From contig JAPOQV010000646.1 of NCBI GenBank assembly GCA_026710565.1, positions 1 to 17,848 of the forward strand: a DNA stretch of 17,848 bases, in the 5' to 3' direction. The notes under the pieces were generated by a model. That model did no database searches. It saw nothing but the letters and a program-made list of their open reading frames with translations, and was not told where the DNA came from. Below, one piece after another: positions 8,445-15,471 of the stretch. The position numbers and the translations under genes were made by a program. Within the stretch, counting starts at the first letter, position 1. Each line of letters starts with the position of its first letter. The DNA comes from Spirochaetaceae bacterium. Its GTDB lineage: Bacteria; Spirochaetota; Spirochaetia; SZUA-6; Bin103.

Positions 8445-8863
8445 GCCGCATCTTCTGGGACACGAACCTGTTCCTGTACCTGCTGCAGGGCTTCGGCGAG
8501 CCGTCCCGGCGGGCTGCGGACCTCCGCCGACGCATCCTGGAGCGGGGCGACGAGCTGCTCACCTCCGCCCTTACGCTCGGAGAGGTGCTCGTCCACCCCA
8601 TCGAGCACAAGAACGAGCCCGTCCTCGCCGAGATCGAGCGTGCGGTCCCGGCCGGCGCCGTCGTGCTGCCCTTCGACGCGCGCGCGGCCAGGCGCTTCGC
8701 GGAGATCCGCGCCGCGTGGCAGATCTCCGCCTCCGACGCGGTGCAGCTCGCCTGCGCATCGGTGGCCAACTGCGACCTGTTCATCACCAACGACGACCGG
8801 CTGAAACATACGATCATCCCCGGGATACACTTCATCCAGTCGCTGCAGCGCACGGTGCTGTAA
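8441..8863 (+). CDS. PIN-domain ribonuclease toxin, VapC-like
   Basis: PIN-domain protein (140 aa), expected to be a Mg2+-dependent RNase toxin. The acidic site is visible: D7 in FWDTNLF, E48 in LTLGEVLV, D99 in SASDAVQLA, and D118 in FITNDDRL. Length and motif order match VapC-type toxins. The ATG at 8441 shares ATGA with the end of the upstream 163-aa gene, so the two are translationally coupled. An in-frame upstream extension to 8300 overlaps the previous gene and is not protein-like, so it was not used. All four catalytic acidic residues are present, so the enzyme looks active. The RNA target cannot be inferred. HicA begins 42 bp downstream. Confidence 0.85.
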   Translation: MSRIFWDTNLFLYLLQGFGEPSRRAADLRRRILERGDELLTSALTLGEVLVHPIEHKNEPVLAEIERAVPAGAVVLPFDARAARRFAEIRAAWQISASDAVQLACASVANCDLFITNDDRLKHTIIPGIHFIQSLQRTVL

Positions 8864-8905
8864 GCCGAGCACACGCCGAACAGGTTGCGCGGCCGGCTCG
8901 ATCGG

Positions 8906-9109
8906 ATGCCGAAGGTTCGGGATGCCATACGACTGATCTCAAGGGAGGGCTGGCGACTGCGACGAACTCGGGGCAGCCACCGCCAGTACAAACATCCCGA
9001 GAAAGAAGGGCGCGTAACGATTCCCGGCCACGAGGGTGACGACTTGGCACCGGGAACATGGAACAGTATCCTCAAGCAGGCCGGCCTGAAGGAGCGACCC
9101 GACCGATGA
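8906..9109 (+). CDS. hicA: HicA-type mRNA interferase toxin
   Basis: Small dsRBD-fold toxin (67 aa) that cleaves mRNA. The hallmark region is GWRLRRTRGSHRQYKHP with the catalytic histidine at H25 (GSH), followed by VTIPGH and a C-terminal TWNSILKQAGL helix, all typical of HicA. I chose ATG 8906 over a TTG at 8885, because MPKVRDAIRLI is the usual family start and the extra seven residues are unlike the family. Its stop overlaps the hicB start (ATGA). It has the usual HicA length and looks intact. Confidence 0.88.
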   Translation: MPKVRDAIRLISREGWRLRRTRGSHRQYKHPEKEGRVTIPGHEGDDLAPGTWNSILKQAGLKERPDR

Positions 9110-9315
9110 AATACGCGGTGGTCATCGAGAAGACACCCAGCAACTATTCCGCCTACGTGCCGGATTTGCCCGGTTGCGTGGCTACCGGGCGAACGAGAGA
9201 CGAGGTGGCTCGTCAGATCCACGAGGCGATCGCTTTCCACCTCGACGGCATGCGGGAAGACGGGTTACCAATTCCTGAGCCGAAGACATCCACGGAATTG
9301 GTCGAGGTGTCCTGA
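9106..9315 (+). CDS. hicB: HicB-type antitoxin (short form)
   Basis: Partner antitoxin of HicA (69 aa). It shows the partial RNase H-like HicB fold: an opening strand MKYAVVIEK, then YSAYVPDLPGCVATG, a helix TRDEVARQIHEAI, and an ending with GLPIPEP. There is no C-terminal helix-turn-helix or ribbon-helix-helix domain, so this short form may not bind DNA alone. ATG 9106 overlaps the hicA stop, and AAGGAG at 9089-9094 is a suitable Shine-Dalgarno. A start at 9058 inside hicA was set aside. The toxin-first order is normal for hicAB. Confidence 0.88.
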   Translation: MKYAVVIEKTPSNYSAYVPDLPGCVATGRTRDEVARQIHEAIAFHLDGMREDGLPIPEPKTSTELVEVS

Positions 9316-9345
9316 TCACTACCGATTCGGATCGGGATCACGACG

Positions 9346-10965
9346 ATGAGCCTTGACCTGAGCGAAGCCCGCACGTGGTCTTTCGCCGGCGGTACATGGC
9401 GGGCCGGCGACGGCGGTGCCATGGCGCCGGTCGACGCCCACAACGCCAACACCGAACTCGGCATGCAGGCGTGCCGGTTCGCGTTCGCGACCGACACGTC
9501 GTACCGTGACTTCCGGGCCACCTTCCAGGCACGCCATGACACGGCGCACAGCGACGTCGGCCTGATCTTCCGCGCCCGCAACCGGCGCGACTTCACCCTC
9601 CTGCACTTCCCCTGCTGCGGCCAGGGCTACCGCGCACAGCACTACTGGACGGCGCTGTCACGCATGGACGCGAGCGGCTTCCTGCGCGTCGACCAGCTCG
9701 CCATGGTGAACCGGGTCGCCTCCAGCACGCGGATCTGGCACGACGTGGAGGTGGAGGTACGCGGCGGCGAGCTCTGCGCCCGCATCGACGGCCGCGGGGT
9801 GTTCGAGCACCGAGGCCTGCCGGACGCGGCCGGCTGCGTGGGGCTGTTCGTCTTCGGCCGCGCCAGCGTCCGCGCCGTCCGCATCGACGGCGGGCGGGCA
9901 CCGGGCGCCGGGTGGGACGATTCGGTCGAGCAGCCGGCCAACTGGTTCCATCCGGTCGAAGACGCCGCGCAGGGCGTCTGGCAGAAGCCGCACGCCCTGC
10001 TGCGCGCGGGCAACGGCGAGCTGGTGCTCACCTACAACGCCAGCCGGCCGGGACCCGCGGGCACCACCAGCCACCTGATGACCCGCTCCGCGGACGACGG
10101 CAGGACCTGGAGCGAACCGCGGGTCACCGGCACGGTGGACGGCGATCCGTGGACGGTGCGCGGCACGCTGCACCGCTTCCCCGACGGCCGGGTACGCCAA
10201 CTCTCCATGGACCGGGACGGCAGGTTCGCCCTGGCCGACGTGTCCGATGACATCCGCACCATCGGCGCGCCCCGTGCGCTCGATCTGGGTCCCGTGCCGG
10301 ACGGCATGACCGGCCTGCACATGGGTCCGCAGGTGTTCGCCAACCTCGACGACGGCACCGTCGTCATGTTCCTGTACGGCGGCCACCAGTCCGGGCCCGG
10401 TCACGAGCTGATCCACACCTGGGGCGCCGTCCACTGCCGCGCCTACACCTGCCGCTCGACCGACAACGGCGCCACCTGGTCGCCCCTCGTCAACATCGAC
10501 CACGCGGTCAACGGCAAGGGGGAGCCGGTCCCCGGCTCCCTCGACCTCACCGAGGTGTGCGGCGCGGAGACGGCCGACGGGACGATGGTCGCGCTGATTC
10601 GGCCGGTCTACTCGCCGTGGATGTGGGAGACGTGGTCCCATGACGGCGGCCTCACCTGGACTCCGTGCATGCGCGGCCCGTTTCCCGGCTACGCCACGCC
10701 CAACATGCTCCGGACCAGCTCCGGGGTCCTGCTGGTCGCCCACCGGCTGCCGATGATGACCGTGCACGCCAGCTTCGACGGCGGCGCGAGCTGGCAGGGC
10801 TCGATCATCGACAGCTCGATATGGGTCATGGGATCGATGCTCGAGGTGCGTCCCGACCTGGTGCTGTACGTGTACTACGACAGCTTCGAGTCCAGGATGC
10901 GCGCCCAGTACCTGAGCGTGGCGGACGGCACGCTGACGCCGGTGCGACGCGACGAGATCGACTGA
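9346..10965 (+). CDS. Asp-box (BNR) beta-propeller protein with N-terminal lectin-like domain, copy 1
   Basis: Two-domain protein (539 aa), probably an enzyme acting on glycans. Residues ~1-185 look like a concanavalin/LamG-type beta-sandwich (DFRATFQAR, GLIFRARN, HDVEVEVRGG). Residues ~195-535 are a propeller with four Asp boxes: SADDGRTW (248-255), STDNGATW (371-378), SHDGGLTW (431-438) and SFDGGASW (476-483). Automated annotation would call it a sialidase. However, I see no FRIP/RIP arginine motif, so that activity is doubtful. There is no signal peptide, so it is presumably cytoplasmic. ATG 9346 follows hicB by 30 bp, with only a weak GGGA upstream. It is paralogous to the next gene, which starts 32 bp downstream. 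Fold is firm, function open. Confidence 0.75.
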   Translation: MSLDLSEARTWSFAGGTWRAGDGGAMAPVDAHNANTELGMQACRFAFATDTSYRDFRATFQARHDTAHSDVGLIFRARNRRDFTLLHFPCCGQGYRAQHYWTALSRMDASGFLRVDQLAMVNRVASSTRIWHDVEVEVRGGELCARIDGRGVFEHRGLPDAAGCVGLFVFGRASVRAVRIDGGRAPGAGWDDSVEQPANWFHPVEDAAQGVWQKPHALLRAGNGELVLTYNASRPGPAGTTSHLMTRSADDGRTWSEPRVTGTVDGDPWTVRGTLHRFPDGRVRQLSMDRDGRFALADVSDDIRTIGAPRALDLGPVPDGMTGLHMGPQVFANLDDGTVVMFLYGGHQSGPGHELIHTWGAVHCRAYTCRSTDNGATWSPLVNIDHAVNGKGEPVPGSLDLTEVCGAETADGTMVALIRPVYSPWMWETWSHDGGLTWTPCMRGPFPGYATPNMLRTSSGVLLVAHRLPMMTVHASFDGGASWQGSIIDSSIWVMGSMLEVRPDLVLYVYYDSFESRMRAQYLSVADGTLTPVRRDEID

Positions 10966-10997
10966 CCGCCGTCTCCCGCAAGGGGAAGGAGTAGCAG

Positions 10998-12605
10998 ATG
11001 GACTCAGACACGGGGACGCCTCTCCGCATCGCGGACGGATCGGGATGGACATTTCTGGGCGGCAGGTGGACGGAGGAGGACGGCGTGCTGTGTCCGCCCG
11101 ACGGCACCGAGGTCGAGTACCTGGCGGTTCGCGACGACGCCGTGTACGGGGATTTCGAGGCGACCTTTCGATTCCGCCTGCGCGTCAGCAATCCGGTCCG
11201 CTTCCTGTTCCGAGTGCAGGACAGCCGCCGTTTCTACGCCTTCGACCTGCCGTTCGGCGGCCAGCAATTCCGCTCGCGAACGTGCTGGGCGGGCATGGTG
11301 GTCGCGGACGGCACGTCGCTGCAGCGCTATCTCAGCTTCGAGATGATGCCCGGCCTGTGCGCGGTCCTGGGCAGTTGGTACGACGTGCGGGTGCGCGCCG
11401 AAGGCCGGCGCCTGCGGGCGTGGATCAATGACATCCCGGCTGCCGACGTGGAGGACGACACCTACCGGGCCGGCCGGATCGGCCTCGGCTCCATCCAGAC
11501 CCCCTACCCCGAAGCGGCCCGGTTCGACGCGCTCCGGATCGACGGAGCGCCGGGTCCACCCCGCGCCTGGGACGGACTGACGCCGGCACCCCAGCATTGG
11601 ATCACTCCGTGCGCGGAGACCGACCCGGACACCTACCAGAGCTATGCGACCCTTCTCAAGAGCGGTCCAGGACGCGCGACGCTCTACCTGACCTTCGGCA
11701 ACCCCAACCATGGTGAGACCCGGCGCGCGGTCCTCATCCGCACCGAGGACGGCGGCCGATCGTGGGGAGAGCCCGAGCCCGCGCCGCGAGACGGCGGACT
11801 GGGCGGCGCGTTCGTCCGTCGCGACGGGACGTGGGTGAGCCTGCGCGTCGACCACGAGGACGAGGCTGAGCCGATGCGTGCCTGCGAGTCGGTCGACGGA
11901 GGACGCACGTGGCACGGTACCGCCAATCCGGAGGTGACCGGAGGTTGGCCGAGCGAGTGGCGGGCGGGCGGCCCATGGCCACCGGTGCGGATGCACGACG
12001 GCTCGCTGGTCCTGCCGATGATGGTGAGCCCTCCCGACGAGCCGGTCCTGCCGACTCAGTGCCAGTACGTGGCGGCCATGGCTCTGCGCAGCGAGGACGA
12101 CGGCCGCACCTGGTCCGCGCCGGTGCTCTGCGACGCGGATGCGCGCTGGCAACACCTGCCGCCTGCGATGCTCCGCTACGCCGCGCGTTACTACGAGGTA
12201 GCCATGGACGAGGCCGCACCGGGCGTGCTGGTCGGGATCGGACGGCCGGACCGCGATCCGTACATGTGGCAGCTTCGCAGCCAGGACGGCGGGCGCACGT
12301 GGCAGCCGGCCGCCATCGGTCATTTTCCCGGGTTCTGCCCGTCGCTCACCGCGACGAGGTCCGGAGCCCTGGTCGCGACGACCCGGTATCCGCACTTCGC
12401 CGCGCACCTCAGCCGTGACGGAGGACGCACCTGGTCCGCGCCGATCATCGTCGACTACGCGATCTGGGGGAACCAGCACGCGGTGGAGATCGAGCCCGAC
12501 GTCGTGTTGGTGACCTACATGGGCCACATCATGCAGCACGGCCAGGCGGACAGCCGGATCGCCCGCCTGCGCGTCACCGGCGACGGGCTCGCTCTCGATC
12601 ACTGA
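10998..12605 (+). CDS. Asp-box (BNR) beta-propeller protein with N-terminal lectin-like domain, copy 2
   Basis: Paralogue (535 aa) of the preceding gene with the same plan. An N-terminal beta-sandwich (about 15-183) includes a GGQQFRSRTCWAGM segment matching GQGYRAQHYWTAL of copy 1. The propeller has five Asp boxes: TEDGGRSW (249-256), SVDGGRTW (298-305), SEDDGRTW (365-372), SQDGGRTW (428-435) and SRDGGRTW (472-479). It shares a C-terminal run with copy 1: G-FPG, R-P, H-S-DGG-W, II, then E-PD-VL. There is no signal peptide and no clear sialidase RIP motif. AAGGAG at 10986-10991 sets ATG 10998. The pair likely arose by tandem duplication and then diverged, which suggests two related linkages or substrates. 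The hairpin at 12641-12674 follows. Confidence 0.75.
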   Translation: MDSDTGTPLRIADGSGWTFLGGRWTEEDGVLCPPDGTEVEYLAVRDDAVYGDFEATFRFRLRVSNPVRFLFRVQDSRRFYAFDLPFGGQQFRSRTCWAGMVVADGTSLQRYLSFEMMPGLCAVLGSWYDVRVRAEGRRLRAWINDIPAADVEDDTYRAGRIGLGSIQTPYPEAARFDALRIDGAPGPPRAWDGLTPAPQHWITPCAETDPDTYQSYATLLKSGPGRATLYLTFGNPNHGETRRAVLIRTEDGGRSWGEPEPAPRDGGLGGAFVRRDGTWVSLRVDHEDEAEPMRACESVDGGRTWHGTANPEVTGGWPSEWRAGGPWPPVRMHDGSLVLPMMVSPPDEPVLPTQCQYVAAMALRSEDDGRTWSAPVLCDADARWQHLPPAMLRYAARYYEVAMDEAAPGVLVGIGRPDRDPYMWQLRSQDGGRTWQPAAIGHFPGFCPSLTATRSGALVATTRYPHFAAHLSRDGGRTWSAPIIVDYAIWGNQHAVEIEPDVVLVTYMGHIMQHGQADSRIARLRVTGDGLALDH

Positions 12606-12640
12606 GGCCGGGATCACCGGCGCAGGGGGAGCAAAACGAA

Positions 12641-12674
12641 GGGCCGCCTGCTGCCGGAAGACAGCGGGCGGCCC
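12641..12674 (-). terminator. Intrinsic terminator between convergent genes
   Basis: A 13-bp stem, GGGCCGCCTGCTG (12641-12653) with CAGCGGGCGGCCC (12662-12674), has one G-T wobble and an 8-nt loop. Read on the minus strand it is followed by TTCGTTTT (12633-12640), a reasonable U-tract, so it best terminates the minus-strand binding-protein gene. On the plus strand no U-tract follows. A small 5-bp hairpin (GCCGG at 12607-12611, CCGGC at 12617-12621) sits just after the plus-strand stop. Confidence 0.75.
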
Positions 12675-12736
12675 GTGCGATTACGTCCGGGCCCGGACCG
12701 GCGGCGCGATGCCGCCGGCTCGGCTCCCGGCGCCTC

Positions 12737-14383
12737 CTAGCTGGAGGCGGCCTTGTACAGCTCGATGAGCTCCTCGGCTCCGAGGTCCCTGATCTCCTCC
12801 TGGAACGCCGCGAACTCGCTCAGCGGGCGCTTGCCGGTGATGAACAGGATCGACTGCTCCTGGGCGTAGGTGTCCAGCGCGGTCTTCAACTGCGCCTCGC
12901 GGTCGGCCTGCTCGGCCGTGAAGTTCGTGATCGGCTCCGGCCGCTGCGGCGTCGATCCGTCAGCCACGTACTGGCGCGCCTCGACCTCGAACTGGGTGTA
13001 GTCCGGGTCGCTCTCGATCGTCATGTTCGCCTGCATGCGCGGGTTGTCGATGCCGACGATCTCCACGTTGGCCAGGCTGGTGCGCACGCCGAACTTCTGC
13101 AGGAACCACTCATGGTCGGCCATCGTGCCCTCGGGATTGTACGGCGTCTTGATCTCCGGCGTGAGCCACCGGTACTTGCCGTCGACGATGTCCCAGTACT
13201 CGCCGGGAGGTCCGAAGAAGACGCTGTAGCTGTTCTTCTCTACCCCCAGGAAGTTCATGAGCGCCATGATCTCCGGGATGTGCTCGGACTGCGACGAGAT
13301 GTTTTTGACGTAGCCGTAGTTGCCGTAGGGCATGGTATTGCGGGAGCGCGCCCGCGGGCCGCCTTCCACCAGGCTGGGGATACGCATCGCGCTGAAGGTC
13401 CATTCCTTGCCGGGGCCGTAGTCCGGAAGCTGGAACTGCGTGACCGGGCTGAACCAGTTGCCCGATGCCGACCACCACCACGTGAAGAACGACTCGTGGT
13501 TGGCCAGCGACTGGCTCCATTGGTCGTAGCTCATGGTGAAGGTGTCCGGGTGCAACAGTCCCTCTGCCCACAGGCGTGAGAAGTACTCCATGAAGTACTC
13601 GTACTCGGCATCCAGCGGGCCGTACTGCCAGTCACGGTTGGTGTGGTTGAAGTAGATGCTCTCATCGGTATTGAAGTTGGCGCCGGCCATGAACAGCAGC
13701 ACCGAGCGGTCGCCGGTCTGCCACGCGTTGACCGGATAGGAGTCCGGGAACTCCGCCTTCAGCGTCTTGAACGCTTCGTACAGGTCCTCCCAGGTGTCGC
13801 TGGGAAGGTCCATCTTCTCCCACAGATCCTCGCGGTATGCCAGCGAGAGGGAGAACGGAATCGGATCCGCGTTGTAGATGGAGAAGCCGTACTTCTTGCC
13901 GTCCTTGGTGACCATGTTTGCGAGCGGCTCCACCTCATCCATCAGCTTCATGTAGTTGGGGATCAGGTGCGCGTAATCCAGGATGTTGACGAACAGACCC
14001 TGGTCGCCAAATGCGTCGAGGTCCGCCTTGCTGAGATTGGCGGCGCCGGGGTTGAAGATGTCCGGCAGGTCGCCGGTAGCCAGCATGACCTGGTACTTCG
14101 CTTCGATCTCTCCTGGTGGAATCTGGATGTCGTTGATCTCGATATTGGTCTGTTCTTCCAGCCAGATGAAGCCGGGATGGCCGTCGTCGGCGAAGGCATA
14201 GTGGCCGATCGTCGTGTGCTCGGCCAGCGTGTAGTCGACGGTTATCTTTTCCGCAAGTGGCAGCGTGACCTGATCCGGGATGCCACCGGCCCCGCTGGCG
14301 TCCTCCTGGCCGGCACCCCAAGCTACTGACGCGGCCAGCAGCATGACGCCGAGCACGCCGAGCGTGCGCATGAATCTCTTCAT
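12737..14383 (-). CDS. Extracellular sugar-binding protein, LplA-type
   Basis: Solute-binding protein (548 aa) of a second carbohydrate ABC importer. The signal peptide is MKRFMRTLGVLGVMLLAASVAWG, cut before AGQEDASGAGG. As in the first system, a Gly/Ala/Gln/Glu linker replaces a lipobox cysteine. The body shows the LplA-like pattern: WLEEQTNIEI, then LATGDLPDIF, KKYGFSI, YREDLWEKM and a long acidic C-terminal helix region. I start it at ATG 14383, set by CCTCCT at 14393-14398 (AGGAGG on this strand). The frame extends upstream to 14614, but that extension is not protein-like and overlaps the divergent permease gene. The cognate permeases are divergent at 14508 onward. The gene ends at the convergent terminator. 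Ligand unknown. Confidence 0.92.
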   Translation of the reverse strand: MKRFMRTLGVLGVMLLAASVAWGAGQEDASGAGGIPDQVTLPLAEKITVDYTLAEHTTIGHYAFADDGHPGFIWLEEQTNIEINDIQIPPGEIEAKYQVMLATGDLPDIFNPGAANLSKADLDAFGDQGLFVNILDYAHLIPNYMKLMDEVEPLANMVTKDGKKYGFSIYNADPIPFSLSLAYREDLWEKMDLPSDTWEDLYEAFKTLKAEFPDSYPVNAWQTGDRSVLLFMAGANFNTDESIYFNHTNRDWQYGPLDAEYEYFMEYFSRLWAEGLLHPDTFTMSYDQWSQSLANHESFFTWWWSASGNWFSPVTQFQLPDYGPGKEWTFSAMRIPSLVEGGPRARSRNTMPYGNYGYVKNISSQSEHIPEIMALMNFLGVEKNSYSVFFGPPGEYWDIVDGKYRWLTPEIKTPYNPEGTMADHEWFLQKFGVRTSLANVEIVGIDNPRMQANMTIESDPDYTQFEVEARQYVADGSTPQRPEPITNFTAEQADREAQLKTALDTYAQEQSILFITGKRPLSEFAAFQEEIRDLGAEELIELYKAASS

Positions 14384-14392
14384 CGTGATCGT

Positions 14393-14398
14393 CCTCCT
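14393..14398 (-). promoter_or_regulatory. Strong Shine-Dalgarno of second binding-protein gene
   Basis: A perfect AGGAGG on the minus strand, 9 nt before the ATG at 14383. It decides the start against a 77-codon upstream extension of the frame. Confidence 0.75.
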
Positions 14399-14421
14399 GT
14401 GGGAAGCGCTCTGCACTCCCG

Positions 14422-14469
14422 TTGACTGAAATGTCCAGCCAGTGTACCACAGCGGCATGGGAGTGTCGC
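14422..14469. promoter_or_regulatory. Putative overlapping divergent promoters
   Basis: Plus strand: TTGACT (14422-14427), 17-nt spacer, TACCAC (14445-14450), reading toward the permease genes with a leader of about 50 nt. Minus strand: GCGACA (14464-14469), 17-nt spacer, TACACT (14441-14446) preceded by an extended TGG, reading toward the binding-protein gene. The two -10 elements overlap, so polymerase could not occupy both at once. The matches are moderate and the assignment is inferred. Confidence 0.4.
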
Positions 14470-14507
14470 GGTGACGGGGACCCTCTGCATGGGGACGGAG
14501 CGGCTCC

Positions 14508-15458
14508 GTGCGGACTGACAGCCCGGTCGCGACCGGCATCCCGAGCCGCGGGCGGCTGGCGCAGATCCTGCACGACCTGCCGCGCCAGAAGAGCCTGTAC
14601 CTGATGACCGCCATCGGCCTGGGGATGGTCGTGCTGTTCCAGTACCTGCCGATCTACGGCATGCAGGTCGCCTTCAAGCGGTTCAACCCCGTGCAGGGCA
14701 TCTGGGGAAGCCCCTGGATCGGCCTGGACAACTTCGAGGCATTCCTGACCGGGCCGTACGCCGTGCGCCTGATCAGGAACACCATGTGGCTGGGGTTCCT
14801 GTCGATCGTCTGGGGGTTCTGGCCACCGATCGTGCTGGCGCTGCTGCTCAACGAGCTGCGCCTGCCCAGTTACAAGCGGGTGGTGCAGACCGTCAGCTAC
14901 CTCCCGCACTTCATCGCCCTGGTGGTCATCATCGGCATGATGAAGGAGTTCTTCTCCTACGACGGACTGGTCAATCGCGTCGTGGGAAACCTGGGCGGCG
15001 GGCAGACCAACTTCTTCATGGAGCCGGGCTGGTTCCGGCCGCTGTACATCGGATCGGCGGTCTGGCAGGGAATCGGCTTCGGGTCGATCATCTACTTGGC
15101 GGTGCTGGCCGGCATCAATCCCGAGCTCTACGAAAACGCGACCTGCGAAGGGGCCAACCGCGGGCAGCTCGCCTGGCACATCACCCTGCCGGCGCTGCTG
15201 CCGACCATCATGATCCTGCTGATCTTCAACACCACCGGTATCGTCAACGTCGGCTTCGAGAAGGTATTCCTGATGCAGAACCCGGGTATCTACGAGACTT
15301 CCGACGTCATCCAGACCTACGTGTACCGCGTGGGACTGGCCGGCGGTCAGATCGGCTACGGCAGCGCCGTGGGACTGCTCAACTCCGCAGTTTCGCTCAT
15401 CTTCATGGTCGCGGTGAACTACGTCAGCCGCCGGACCACGACCTACAGCCTCTGGTAG
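14508..15458 (+). CDS. Carbohydrate ABC transporter permease, LplB-type
   Basis: Inner-membrane permease (316 aa) of the second importer. After a soluble N-terminus of ~28 residues, the first membrane segment leads into FQYLPIYGMQVAFKRFNP, the LplB hallmark, and GSPWIGLDNFEAF follows. The EAA-type loop is YENATCEGAN (208-217) with ITLP (225-228); the usual EAA core is degenerate (ENA), as is common in this branch. The ending TTTYSLW is typical. GTG 14508 is the start, with GGACGGAG at 14493-14500 as Shine-Dalgarno. It is divergent from its binding-protein gene across 124 bp and lies 13 bp before permease 2. It looks complete. Confidence 0.92.
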   Translation: MRTDSPVATGIPSRGRLAQILHDLPRQKSLYLMTAIGLGMVVLFQYLPIYGMQVAFKRFNPVQGIWGSPWIGLDNFEAFLTGPYAVRLIRNTMWLGFLSIVWGFWPPIVLALLLNELRLPSYKRVVQTVSYLPHFIALVVIIGMMKEFFSYDGLVNRVVGNLGGGQTNFFMEPGWFRPLYIGSAVWQGIGFGSIIYLAVLAGINPELYENATCEGANRGQLAWHITLPALLPTIMILLIFNTTGIVNVGFEKVFLMQNPGIYETSDVIQTYVYRVGLAGGQIGYGSAVGLLNSAVSLIFMVAVNYVSRRTTTYSLW

Positions 15459-15471
15459 GCCAGGACGGAAG

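Noticed and set aside
9322..9335. Small hairpin CCGAT-TCGG-ATCGG before the first propeller gene
   Set aside because: Only five pairs and no U-tract. It is too weak to call a terminator or regulator.
9658..11052. 464-codon minus-strand frame opposite the first propeller gene
   Set aside because: Low-information translation, wholly antisense to a well-supported gene.
9346..12605. Calling the two propeller genes exo-alpha-sialidases (nanH)
   Set aside because: Asp boxes alone are structural and occur in many propellers. The RIP arginine motif and a sialic-acid pathway are not seen.
11004..12617. 537-codon minus-strand frame opposite the second propeller gene
   Set aside because: No domain pattern is visible, while the opposite strand carries five regularly placed Asp boxes.
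14384..14614. 77-residue N-terminal extension of the second binding protein
   Set aside because: It would bury the signal peptide and overlap the divergent permease start. AGGAGG directly before ATG 14383 argues for the shorter form.
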